Positions 1 to 7,545 of a stretch of DNA of 37,618 nucleotides are shown piece after piece. Every line of letters starts with the position of its first letter. The first letter of the stretch is position 1. Under the pieces are notes generated by a model, which was given only the letters and a program-made list of their open reading frames with translations, did no database searches and had not been told where the DNA came from. The position numbers and the translations under genes are program-made. Origin of the DNA: Oscillospiraceae bacterium (GTDB taxonomy: Bacteria > Bacillota > Clostridia > Oscillospirales > Acutalibacteraceae); assembly GCA_015065795.1 (NCBI GenBank), contig SVPO01000007.1, positions 1 to 37,618 of the forward strand. Reading direction: 5' to 3'.

Positions 1-939
1 GGACGGGGCGTTGAGACCGCTCTTTCCCGAACCGAAGACATGGAGATCGTGGGCGTATTCACACGCCGCGACCCTGCTTCCGTCAAGACCGTTACCGGCG
101 TGAAGGTTTATCGTCTGGACGACGCCGAGGACATGCGCAACGACATCGATGTGATGATCCTGTGCGGCGGCTCAGCCACCGACCTGCCCAATATGGGGCC
201 TGCCCTCGCGCGAAACTTCAACACCGTCGATTCCTTTGACACCCACGCGCGAATCCCCGAGTATTTTGAAGCAATGGACACCGTTTCCCGTACCGCCGGA
301 AAGATCTCCATCATTTCCGTGGGCTGGGATCCCGGTCTGTTCTCCATCAACCGCGCCTACGGCGAGGCAGTTCTGCCCACCGGCAGCAACTACACTTTCT
401 GGGGCAAGGGCGTCAGCCAGGGTCATTCCGACGCAGTGCGCCGCATCCCCGGCGTAAAGAACGCCATCCAGTACACCATTCCCATTGACGAAGCCATCGA
501 CGCGGTGCGCAGCGGCAGCTGTCCTCAGCTGACCACCGGCGAGAAGCATCTGCGCGAGTGCTTCGTGGTCGCAGAGGAGGGTGCTGATCTTGCAAAGATC
601 GAGCAGGACATCAAGACCATGCCCAACTACTTTGCCGACTACACCACCATCGTTCACTTTGTGACCGAGGAAGAACTGAAGCGCGATCATTCCGCCATGC
701 CTCACGGCGGCTTTGTCATCCGCAGCGGTGAGACCTCCGACGGCACCAAGCACGTCATCGAATACTCCCTGAAGCTGGATTCCAATCCCGAATTCACCTC
801 CAGCGTGCTGGTCAGCTATGCCCGTGCGGCATGGAGACTGTCCAACGGCGGCGACTGCGGCTGCAAGACCGTTCTGGATATCGCTCCCGGTCTGCTTTCC
901 CCCAAGTCCGCGGCTCAGCTCCGCGCAGAGCTTCTGTAA
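1..939 (+). CDS. ddh: meso-diaminopimelate D-dehydrogenase, 5' partial
   Basis: NADPH-dependent enzyme that makes meso-diaminopimelate in one step from L-tetrahydrodipicolinate, for lysine and peptidoglycan. The reading frame is open from base 1 and ends in TAA at 937-939. The first visible residues (GRGVE) look like the end of the Rossmann dinucleotide loop, so only about 10-15 N-terminal residues should be missing from a protein of about 325. Family features seen in the 312 visible residues are the VFTRRDP segment after the loop, the CGGSATDLP segment, the SVGWDPGLFS segment and the HGGFVIRSG segment. dut follows after 6 bases, so the two are probably co-transcribed. The internal ATG at 40 is not the true start because coding continues upstream of it. 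Assignment rests on remembered family motifs. Confidence 0.93.
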   Translation, partial: GRGVETALSRTEDMEIVGVFTRRDPASVKTVTGVKVYRLDDAEDMRNDIDVMILCGGSATDLPNMGPALARNFNTVDSFDTHARIPEYFEAMDTVSRTAGKISIISVGWDPGLFSINRAYGEAVLPTGSNYTFWGKGVSQGHSDAVRRIPGVKNAIQYTIPIDEAIDAVRSGSCPQLTTGEKHLRECFVVAEEGADLAKIEQDIKTMPNYFADYTTIVHFVTEEELKRDHSAMPHGGFVIRSGETSDGTKHVIEYSLKLDSNPEFTSSVLVSYARAAWRLSNGGDCGCKTVLDIAPGLLSPKSAAQLRAELL

Positions 940-945
940 GCGGTG

Positions 946-1383
946 ATGGTCGTTAAGGTAAAAAAGCTCACCGAGGGCGCACATCTGCCCCAGCGCGGCT
1001 CGGAGTTCGCCGCAGGTGCCGACCTGAGGGCGCTGCTGGACGCGCCGCTGACCATCCAGCCGGGAGGCACAGCCATGCTGCCCACGGGACTTGCCTTTGA
1101 GATCCCCGAGGGCTGTGTGGGACTTATCTTCGCCCGAAGCAGCCTGGGCACAAAGCGCGGTCTGGCTCCTGCCAACAAGGTGGGCGTGATCGATTCCGAT
1201 TACCGCGGCGAGGTGAAGGTGTGTCTGCACAACCATTCCTCCCAGCCGCAGGTCATCGAACCGGAGGAGCGGGTGGCGCAGATGGTCATCGTGCCCTTCC
1301 TGCCTGCGCAGTACGAGGAGGCGGAGGAGCTTTCCGACACTGCGCGCGGTGAGGGCGGCTTCGGCTCCACGGGGAGAATGTGA
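946..1383 (+). CDS. dut: dUTP diphosphatase (trimeric dUTPase)
   Basis: Hydrolyses dUTP to dUMP and pyrophosphate, keeping uracil out of DNA and feeding dTMP synthesis. The 145-residue product has the five motifs of trimeric dUTPases in order: AGADL near residue 21, RSSLGTK, GVIDSDYRGEV with the catalytic Asp, ERVAQMVIVPF, and the C-terminal Gly-rich RGEGGFGSTGR arm that closes over the substrate. Length is normal for the family. ATG at 946 is chosen; a GTG three bases earlier (943) is an alternative. It lies 6 bases after ddh and is followed by a strong hairpin terminator at 1399-1430, so it ends that operon. Confidence 0.96.
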   Translation: MVVKVKKLTEGAHLPQRGSEFAAGADLRALLDAPLTIQPGGTAMLPTGLAFEIPEGCVGLIFARSSLGTKRGLAPANKVGVIDSDYRGEVKVCLHNHSSQPQVIEPEERVAQMVIVPFLPAQYEEAEELSDTARGEGGFGSTGRM

Positions 1384-1398
1384 TTTTTTCGCATAACA

Positions 1399-1430
1399 CA
1401 AGCCACGGCGATCTGCGTTGCCGTGGCTTG
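1399..1430 (+). terminator. Terminator after dut
   Basis: A perfect 11-bp stem (CAAGCCACGGC / GCCGTGGCTTG) with a 10-base loop begins 15 bases after the dut stop. The following TCTGGTTTGTTGTTG is only moderately T-rich. It separates the ddh-dut unit from the accessory gene run downstream. Confidence 0.8.
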
Positions 1431-1490
1431 TCTGGTTTGTTGTTGTGATGTATTCTGGCAGACAGATTTGAATTTGTGGAGTTGTTATCT

Positions 1491-1946
1491 ATGAAGATTG
1501 AATATAGGAAAGCTGACATAGCAGATGCAGAATTACTGATAGACATTTATAATTCTGCGTTTTATAGTGATTATATTAGATATGGGGAATGTCCTGCGTA
1601 TGGACAAACAAAAGAAATGATGGAGAAATCCATTATAAATTATCCTAAGTTCATTATTCAAATTAATGACAAGCCGGTTGGCTGCGTTTCGTGTAAACAG
1701 GTGGAAGTCGGAATATATGAAATTGGCTGTTTGTGTGTTGTTCCGGAGTATCAGGGCAAAGGAATCGGAACACAGGCAATAGAATTTGTTACATCGTACT
1801 ACAAGGACTGGGACAGAATCACGTTAATCACACCCATAGACAAAAAAGAAAATGTAAAATTCTATACAGAAAAATGTGGATTTGATATAGTGTCTACTGA
1901 AATGGATGGAAATGTTAAAGTAGCACGATTTGTTTTAGAGAGATAA
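1491..1946 (+). CDS. GNAT-family N-acetyltransferase
   Basis: Predicted soluble acetyl-CoA-dependent acetyltransferase of 151 residues; the substrate cannot be read from sequence. The core GNAT signature is clear: beta strand YEIGCLCVVPEYQGKGIGTQAIEF, with the acetyl-CoA pyrophosphate loop QGKGIG at about residues 88-93. It is followed by a C-terminal F(Y)TEKCGF element typical of the fold. ATG at 1491 is preferred because GGAG sits 9 bases upstream; an in-frame GTG at 1476 would add five residues and overlaps that site. The gene is visibly AT-rich, with A/T-ending codons (AAA, ATA, GAA), unlike ddh and dut before it. That suggests recent acquisition. The next gene follows after 47 bases on the same strand. 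Confidence 0.88.
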   Translation: MKIEYRKADIADAELLIDIYNSAFYSDYIRYGECPAYGQTKEMMEKSIINYPKFIIQINDKPVGCVSCKQVEVGIYEIGCLCVVPEYQGKGIGTQAIEFVTSYYKDWDRITLITPIDKKENVKFYTEKCGFDIVSTEMDGNVKVARFVLER

Positions 1947-1993
1947 AGTCCGGTTTTTCGGGTTGCCGACATGGATTGTAAGAAAGGCATTAT

Positions 1994-2623
1994 ATGGAAA
2001 ACAACCAGCATAAATTCATTGAATATGTTGAGAAGTTCGCAGAGGTAAACAAATGTCATATCTGGTTGGGCGGATCTTTTCTGCACGGTGGCGCTACTTT
2101 ATTTTCTGATGTGGATATAAGCGTCTTTTGCACCTGCAAAGATCTGATCGAGCTGATATACGGTTATGGGAAACCTGTATACATATCCTATACGCATAAG
2201 CCGTTGGGCATACTTATCGTTATCTATGAAGATGGTGTGGCTGTTGATCTGGAAATAATCGAAACGATGAATATTGAAGGTGTTGGATATTTCCACACTG
2301 ATGACATCAAGGCATATAATTATATCAGAAGCGAAAAGATATGCAGAGAGTTATCCTTGAGAAGCGATACGCCCTATCAGGTATCGCGTCTGTTTCATCG
2401 CAGCCTGATCAAGTTCCTGTCGGGAAAAAGAGAGATCGGTGTAAGAACAGCAAATGAGATAGCGACTTTTCTTGATCCCGGCAGCTTGATCGATGAATCA
2501 GGTTACGCGAACAGTATCAACGACCTTTTGAAAAGCTTTGATGAACAGTATCATTTACCTTTTAAATACTACAATATTCTGCGTGAATTGATTGAAAAAC
2601 TGAATGACGCAGATTGTAAGTAA
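1994..2623 (+). CDS. Nucleotidyltransferase-fold protein (pol-beta superfamily)
   Basis: 209-residue protein of the DNA polymerase beta-like nucleotidyltransferase superfamily, the fold used by aminoglycoside nucleotidyltransferases and by minimal NTases. The active-site pattern is present: GGSFLHGG at about residues 26-33, then the metal-binding DVD at 39-41. A third carboxylate is in VAVDLEIIE near residue 86. The C-terminal half is helical and could be a substrate-binding or HEPN-like region. AGAAAGG lies ahead of the ATG. Whether it modifies a drug, a protein or a tRNA cannot be told; no toxin/antitoxin partner is adjacent. It is moderately AT-rich and lies in the accessory run. Confidence 0.75.
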   Translation: MENNQHKFIEYVEKFAEVNKCHIWLGGSFLHGGATLFSDVDISVFCTCKDLIELIYGYGKPVYISYTHKPLGILIVIYEDGVAVDLEIIETMNIEGVGYFHTDDIKAYNYIRSEKICRELSLRSDTPYQVSRLFHRSLIKFLSGKREIGVRTANEIATFLDPGSLIDESGYANSINDLLKSFDEQYHLPFKYYNILRELIEKLNDADCK

Positions 2624-2701
2624 AGATGCAGAATCGGATCGCTGTCTCTACTGTTGATGCATCGTATTCGCTGTTTGATATTTCGTTCGGTGAGGAAAAG
2701 C

Positions 2702-3088
2702 ATGATGATTAAGAATAAATACATAAGAATTCAAGGCAGAGAAAACTCCTATATCACCCAGTACCCGAAAGGGGTATTCAGCCTTTGCTGGAATTTGATC
2801 AGAGATAACATACTTGACGAGGACGAAAAGGCTCTGTTCATTTCCATAGACGACTGGTTCAAGGATAATCTTCCCGAGCCGGAGCCCTGCAAAAACCACG
2901 AAAAAGTAATAACATTCTTCAAGTGTGACAGCACTGCGGAAATGCTCTCGAAGCTTGAGCCTGCAATAGCGCTGCTGGATAAGTACGCAAAGGCATACGA
3001 TGTGGTGTATACAAACTTTGTCGGCACAATCGTATATGAGGATGACTGGCAGATAGCGGTCAGAGTCAAAGACGGCATGATGGTATAG
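2702..3088 (+). CDS. Hypothetical protein, 128 aa
   Basis: I do not recognise the family. The ATG at 2702 is chosen because GAGGAAAAG lies directly upstream; the same frame is open from an ATG at 2654, which has no ribosome binding site. The product is acidic and looks globular, with no signal peptide or membrane segment. It has two ISIDDWF/IVYEDDW segments rich in Asp and Trp and a helix-like centre (STAEMLSKLEPAIALLDKY). A single conserved-looking Cys precedes the centre (FFKCDS). It sits between the nucleotidyltransferase and the serine hydrolase on the same strand, with gaps of 78 and 39 bases, so co-transcription is plausible. Codon use is more native-like than that of the two genes before it. 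Confidence 0.65.
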   Translation: MMIKNKYIRIQGRENSYITQYPKGVFSLCWNLIRDNILDEDEKALFISIDDWFKDNLPEPEPCKNHEKVITFFKCDSTAEMLSKLEPAIALLDKYAKAYDVVYTNFVGTIVYEDDWQIAVRVKDGMMV

Positions 3089-3127
3089 ATACAAGCTGGA
3101 TTTTTTGTATATTTTCGGAGCTGCATT

Positions 3128-4135
3128 ATGAACATAAAAGAGATCATCGACAGTGATTTCAGAGGGAATATCTGCATCGTCAGAGACGGCGATGTCATCT
3201 GCCAAAGTGTGACCGGCTATGCCGATCTGGCTAACGAAGTCCCCAACACACCGGAAACCAGATTTGCCAGCGCGTCCGCAGGTAAGGTTTTCGTTGCGGT
3301 GGGCATACTGCAGCTCATCGAGCAGGGCGCAATCAGGTTTGACGACACGCTGGGTCGGCTGCTGGATATCGACCTGCACGACGTTGACCCGGACGTGACG
3401 GTGGAGCAGCTGCTGACCCACACCTCGGGCGTTCCCGACTATTTCGACGAGAGCGTCATGGACGAGTACGAGGATCTGTGGGTGGATTTTCCCAATTACA
3501 GGATACGGCACAACAGCGATCTGCTGCCGCTGTTCATCACTAAGCCCATGATGTATCCCCGTGGCGAGCGGTTCCAGTATAACAACTCGGGATATGTGCT
3601 GCTGGCGATGATAATCGAAAAGGTCACGGGCATGGATTTTGACAGGTATCTGAAGGAAGCGGTTTTTGATGCCTGCGGAATGAAATCAACGGGTTATTTC
3701 TCCTTTGACCGGCTACCCTCAAAGTGCGCCAACAGTTATATCTACTGCGAGGACACGGATGATTATCGCACGAACATCTATTCCGTCGACGCAAAGGGAA
3801 CCGGCGCGGGCGGAGCTTTTGTCACCGCCGGAGATATCCTCAGCTTCTGGGACGGTCTGCTGAGCGGCAGAATAATCTCAAAGGAGATGGTTTCCCGTAT
3901 GCTGAGCAGGCAGAGCGGAGACGGTGCCGACCCGGAAGAAGGCTATTACGGCTACGGCGTATGGGTCATCGACAATCCCGACGGCGAGGATTATGTTTAC
4001 TTTCAGGGATGCGATCCCGGTGTGAGCTTCATTTCGGAATATAATCCCGACAGGAATATTGTATCTGTTCTGATGAGCAACTACGGAGACAACGTCTGGA
4101 AAGCGATGCGGAAAATCAGGGAGAAGCTGTATTGA
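3128..4135 (+). CDS. Beta-lactamase-fold serine hydrolase
   Basis: 335-residue member of the class C beta-lactamase/esterase/D-Ala peptidase superfamily (PF00144-type). The nucleophile motif SxxK is S50-A-G-K53, followed by the helix VAVGILQLIEQGAIRFDDTL typical of the family. The second motif YxN is Y151-N-N153 in FQYNNSGY. The LLTHTSGVPDY segment at about 95-105 is another family hallmark. The third, usually HxG or KTG, appears only as QGCDPG near the C-terminus, so true beta-lactamase activity is unlikely; an esterase or peptidase role fits better. No signal peptide is seen, so it is probably cytoplasmic. GGAG precedes the ATG. The next gene begins 35 bases downstream. Confidence 0.85.
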   Translation: MNIKEIIDSDFRGNICIVRDGDVICQSVTGYADLANEVPNTPETRFASASAGKVFVAVGILQLIEQGAIRFDDTLGRLLDIDLHDVDPDVTVEQLLTHTSGVPDYFDESVMDEYEDLWVDFPNYRIRHNSDLLPLFITKPMMYPRGERFQYNNSGYVLLAMIIEKVTGMDFDRYLKEAVFDACGMKSTGYFSFDRLPSKCANSYIYCEDTDDYRTNIYSVDAKGTGAGGAFVTAGDILSFWDGLLSGRIISKEMVSRMLSRQSGDGADPEEGYYGYGVWVIDNPDGEDYVYFQGCDPGVSFISEYNPDRNIVSVLMSNYGDNVWKAMRKIREKLY

Positions 4136-4170
4136 CCGCAAACGGCTTTCCGGCTGACGAGGTGAGAAAA

Positions 4171-4716
4171 ATGGCGGCAGGCATCATGATAACCGGCTCA
4201 TCGGGAGCAGGCAAAACCACGCTGGGCGAGCTGGTCGCCCGTGAGCTTGGATACACCTTCGTGGACATCGACGAATACATATGGCGCAAGGATACGGAAA
4301 TCCCGTTTACCGCGATGTACTCAAGATCCGAAAAGATCAGTCGGGTCATGGGCGCGATATCTCAATGCGAGCATTTTGTAATGGCAGGGTCGATGGATTC
4401 CTTTCACGAGCATTTCGACCCGTTTTTCGAGCTGGTCGTTCATCTTAATGCCGACGCGCAGCTGCGCGTTAAGCGTGTGCACGAACGGGCGCTTGAGCGA
4501 TTCGGCGAGCGCGTTGCCGAGGGCGGAGATATGTATGAAGGACACAGGAAAATGCTCAGCGATATCACCGGATACGATTTCGGCATCGGAGGCTGTACAC
4601 TGCAGCAGCACGAAAGCTGGCTGAACTCTCTGCCCTGTCGTGTGATAAGACTTGACGGTGCGGATGCTCCGGAGAAGAATCTGAAAATAATTGAAGAAGC
4701 ATACAGGACACGATGA
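4171..4716 (+). CDS. P-loop kinase-like NTPase (shikimate/adenylate kinase type)
   Basis: 181-residue soluble P-loop protein with Walker A GSSGAGKTT at residues 9-17, followed by LGYTFVDIDEYIWRKD, which resembles the acceptor-binding region of shikimate- and gluconate-kinase-like proteins. A later arginine-rich segment (RVKRVHERALERFGERV) suggests a lid. The start is the ATG at 4171 with GAGGTGA just upstream; a TTG at 4132 overlapping the stop of the serine hydrolase would add 13 residues but lacks support. The acceptor substrate is unknown. It ends the readable part of the accessory run. Similar stand-alone kinases in Firmicutes are generally annotated only as AAA or shikimate kinase-like proteins. 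Confidence 0.8.
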   Translation: MAAGIMITGSSGAGKTTLGELVARELGYTFVDIDEYIWRKDTEIPFTAMYSRSEKISRVMGAISQCEHFVMAGSMDSFHEHFDPFFELVVHLNADAQLRVKRVHERALERFGERVAEGGDMYEGHRKMLSDITGYDFGIGGCTLQQHESWLNSLPCRVIRLDGADAPEKNLKIIEEAYRTR

Positions 4717-4777
4717 TTTTCCGTTTCTATTTCATGTATTAAACTACATATATGATTTACAATGTAAAAGGAGCAAT

Positions 4778-4933
4778 AGTTTTGCTCAGATCAAAAGAAT
4801 TTTAAGCGCATGGGCAGATACCCTTAACAATCAGGACGCCGATGCTCTATCGGAAATATACTCAGAGGATATCATCAACCATCATCCGTACGAGCACCAT
4901 CAAACGGACAGGCAAATTGCCGCGCCACCTTGA
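4778..4933 (+). pseudogene. Truncated SnoaL/NTF2-like remnant
   Basis: About 50 residues (AWADTLNNQDADALSEIYSE followed by DIINHHPYEHHQ) resemble the N-terminal helix and first strand of SnoaL-like NTF2-fold proteins, which are usually 110-140 residues. AAAAGGAG at 4766-4773 looks like its ribosome binding site, but no in-frame start codon follows it. The frame ends at TGA 4931-4933, inside the -35 box of the pcrA promoter. It therefore looks like a gene cut off by whatever fused it to pcrA's upstream region. The family call is by resemblance only. Confidence 0.35.
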
Positions 4934-4958
4934 ACTTTCACCCCCGTTGGGGTATAAT
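4930..4958 (+). promoter_or_regulatory. Sigma-A promoter of pcrA
   Basis: TTGAAC (4930-4935), 17-base spacer, TATAAT (4953-4958), about 35 bases before the pcrA ATG. The -35 box overlaps the stop codon of the upstream remnant. Confidence 0.85.
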
Positions 4959-4993
4959 ATCGTGGCGAATAATTCAGCGAGGTAACGATAATC

Positions 4994-7414
4994 ATGTCCC
5001 AGCTTATTGAACGATATTCCGCGGCAAAAAGCCGCATTATGAGCGCCGAATTCTCACGGATGAACGACCGTCAGCGTGAGGCGGTGTTTGCAACCGAAGG
5101 GCCTGTGCTCATCCTTGCAGGCGCAGGCAGCGGCAAGACCACGGTGCTCATCAACCGCGCCGCCAATCTGCTGCGCTACGGCAAGGCGGCTCAGAGCGGA
5201 CGAACTCCTGCCGGTCTTACCGAAAGCGACGTTGCTTTCCTTGAGGGCTACGACCCATCGGTCACTCATCCCGACGAGGAGATCAGCCGCATGACACGCC
5301 TCATCGCCTGCGACGCGCCGCTGCCCTGGCAGCTCATGGCGATAACCTTCACCAACAAGGCTGCCGGTGAGCTCAAGCAGCGTCTGTGCGATATGCTGGG
5401 CGAGCAGGGCAACGAGGTGTGGGCTATGACCTTCCACTCCTCCTGTTCACGCATCCTGCGCCGCTACGCTGACCGTCTGGGCTACACCAACTCCTTTGCC
5501 ATCTACGATACCGACGACCAGAAGCGCGTGCTCAAGACGGTGATGAACGAGCTGAACATCGACGACAAGACCATCCAGCCAAAGTGGGTCATGGGTGAGA
5601 TCAGCCGTGCCAAGGATTCCCTTGAGGACTGGGAGGACTATGCCGACCGCGTGGGCACCTCCGACTTCCGCACTCAGGCGGCGGCGAAGATATATCAGCA
5701 GTACCAGAAGAAGCTGAGCGATTCCAACGCCATGGACTTTGACGACCTGCTGTTCAACACGGTGCGACTGTTCGAGGAAAACGAGGACGTGCTGGAATAC
5801 TATCAGCGCCGCTTCCGCTACATAATGGTGGACGAATATCAGGACACCAACCACGCCCAGTACCGCCTCATCAAGCTGCTGTCCGCAGGGCACGGCAATC
5901 TGTGCGTCGTGGGCGACGACGACCAGAGTATCTACAAGTTCCGCGGCGCTACCATCGAGAACATTCTTGGCTTTGAGAAGGACTACCGCGACGCCCGTGT
6001 CATTCGTCTTGAGCAGAATTACCGCTCCACCCAGACCATTCTGGACGCGGCAAACTCGGTCATCAAAAATAATCAGGGACGTCACTCCAAGCAGCTCTGG
6101 ACCCAGAACGGACAGGGCGAAAAGGTCACGGTATACACCGCTGCCGACGAGCGCGCCGAGGCGAAGTTCATCGCCGAGACGGTCACCTCCCACGCGGCTT
6201 CCGGAGGGAAATACTCCGACTGCGCCGTGCTCTATCGCGCAAGCTCCCTTTCCAGCGCCATCGAAAATCATCTCATGCGCGCCGGTATCCCCTATCGCGT
6301 GCTTGCCGGACGCAAGTTCTACGACCGCAAGGAAATCCGTGACGCTCTCGCCTATCTGAACGTCATCAACAATCCTGCCGACGAGGTGCGTCTGACACGT
6401 ATCGTCAACGAGCCCAAGCGCGGCATCGGTGAGCGTTCCATCGAGACCGCTTCCCAGATCGCGGCAGGCATGGGCGTGACGCTGTTCGAGATTCTCGAGA
6501 CCGCCGATCAATACGCCGCTCTCAGCCGCGCGGCAAAGAACCTCAAGCCCTTCTGCGCACTGATCCGCGAATTCGCAGACATGGCGTATGATTCCGAGGT
6601 GCGTCTGGGTGATCTGCTCAACGAGCTCCTCGAGCGCACCGGCTACATCGACGCACTGCGCGCCTCCGACGACAACGCTCAGGAGCGCATCGAAAACCTG
6701 CGCGAGCTTTCCTCCACCCTGACCCGTTATCAGGAGGAGCAGGGCGAGGAAGCCACTCTGGGCGGATATCTGGAGGACGTGGCTCTCATCACCGACATCG
6801 ACAACTACGACCAGTCCGCCGACTGCGTGACGCTGATGACGCTGCACGCCGCCAAGGGACTTGAGTTCCCCGTGGTGTTCATCCCCGGTGCCGAGGACGG
6901 CATTTTCCCCAACATGATCAGCATGATGGATCCTGCCGAGCTGGAGGAGGATCGCCGTCTGGCTTACGTCGGCATCACCCGAGCCAAAAAGAAGCTGTAT
7001 TTCACCCACGCCCGTATGCGTATGCTCTACGGACGTACTCAGGTCAATCCCCTCTCCCGCTATGTGAACGAGATCGACCCGTCTCTCATTGACGCACAGG
7101 GCGGCGAGCAGGCAAAGCCGCTGCAGTCCTCTGACAGAGGCTCTTACACCCCCGGTGCCCGTCCCGGTGCCGCAGGAGGCTTCACCGCAGGCGGTGCCGC
7201 AGCCGCTCGACCTGCCTCTGCAGGCGGCTTTACCGGCGGCGGACAGAAATCCACCTCCTTCAAGCCGGGCGACCGCGTCAAGCACCGCGTGTTCGGCGAG
7301 GGCGATGTGCTGACCGCCAGTGCCATGGGCGGCGACACTCTGCTGGAGATCAACTTCGACAAGGTCGGCAGAAAGAAGCTGATGGCGAACTTCGCCGGAC
7401 TGAAGAAGATCTGA
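4994..7414 (+). CDS. pcrA: ATP-dependent DNA helicase PcrA/UvrD
   Basis: 806-residue superfamily 1A 3'-5' helicase acting in nucleotide excision repair, rolling-circle replication and clearance of RecA and RNA polymerase. Seen in order: Q motif (MNDRQREAV), Walker A GAGSGKTT at 43-50, motif Ia ITFTNKAA at 117-124, DEYQDTN at 280-286, motif III GDDDQSIYKFRGA at 307-319, motif IV QNYRST, motif V TLHAAKGLEFPVVF, and motif VI YVGITRAKKKLY. After residue about 690 comes a Gly/Ala/Ser-rich linker. The end is the Tudor-like domain that binds RNA polymerase in PcrA (FKPGDRVKHRVFGEGDV). About 45 extra residues lie between motifs I and Ia (about 64-109). A GAGGTAA ribosome binding site, its own promoter and its own terminator make it monocistronic. 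Confidence 0.96.
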   Translation: MSQLIERYSAAKSRIMSAEFSRMNDRQREAVFATEGPVLILAGAGSGKTTVLINRAANLLRYGKAAQSGRTPAGLTESDVAFLEGYDPSVTHPDEEISRMTRLIACDAPLPWQLMAITFTNKAAGELKQRLCDMLGEQGNEVWAMTFHSSCSRILRRYADRLGYTNSFAIYDTDDQKRVLKTVMNELNIDDKTIQPKWVMGEISRAKDSLEDWEDYADRVGTSDFRTQAAAKIYQQYQKKLSDSNAMDFDDLLFNTVRLFEENEDVLEYYQRRFRYIMVDEYQDTNHAQYRLIKLLSAGHGNLCVVGDDDQSIYKFRGATIENILGFEKDYRDARVIRLEQNYRSTQTILDAANSVIKNNQGRHSKQLWTQNGQGEKVTVYTAADERAEAKFIAETVTSHAASGGKYSDCAVLYRASSLSSAIENHLMRAGIPYRVLAGRKFYDRKEIRDALAYLNVINNPADEVRLTRIVNEPKRGIGERSIETASQIAAGMGVTLFEILETADQYAALSRAAKNLKPFCALIREFADMAYDSEVRLGDLLNELLERTGYIDALRASDDNAQERIENLRELSSTLTRYQEEQGEEATLGGYLEDVALITDIDNYDQSADCVTLMTLHAAKGLEFPVVFIPGAEDGIFPNMISMMDPAELEEDRRLAYVGITRAKKKLYFTHARMRMLYGRTQVNPLSRYVNEIDPSLIDAQGGEQAKPLQSSDRGSYTPGARPGAAGGFTAGGAAAARPASAGGFTGGGQKSTSFKPGDRVKHRVFGEGDVLTASAMGGDTLLEINFDKVGRKKLMANFAGLKKI

Positions 7415-7442
7415 TTCGGTTAACCAAACGATCAAGCAAAAA

Positions 7443-7491
7443 ACGACAGCCCCTGCGCGGAAATAACGCGCGGAGAGCTGTCGTTTTTTTT
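7443..7491 (+). terminator. Terminator of pcrA
   Basis: Stem ACGACAGC / GCTGTCGT with an inner GC-rich stem (CTGCGCG / CGCGCGG) and eight T residues immediately after. It lies 28 bases past the pcrA stop. The convergent acyltransferase gene ends at 7546. Confidence 0.92.
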
Positions 7492-7545
7492 GATCACGGT
7501 TTTCATACGCCGTCAACGTATATCCGGAATCTGACTCTTGAGCTT

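Noticed and set aside
172-1401. 409-codon minus-strand ORF across ddh and dut
   Set aside because: It is antisense to two well-supported genes, rich in Gly/Val/His/Leu as expected from a shadow frame, and has no ribosome binding site.
5447-7516. 689-codon minus-strand ORF opposite pcrA
   Set aside because: Composition is that of the antisense of a GC-rich gene; pcrA has every helicase motif on the other strand.
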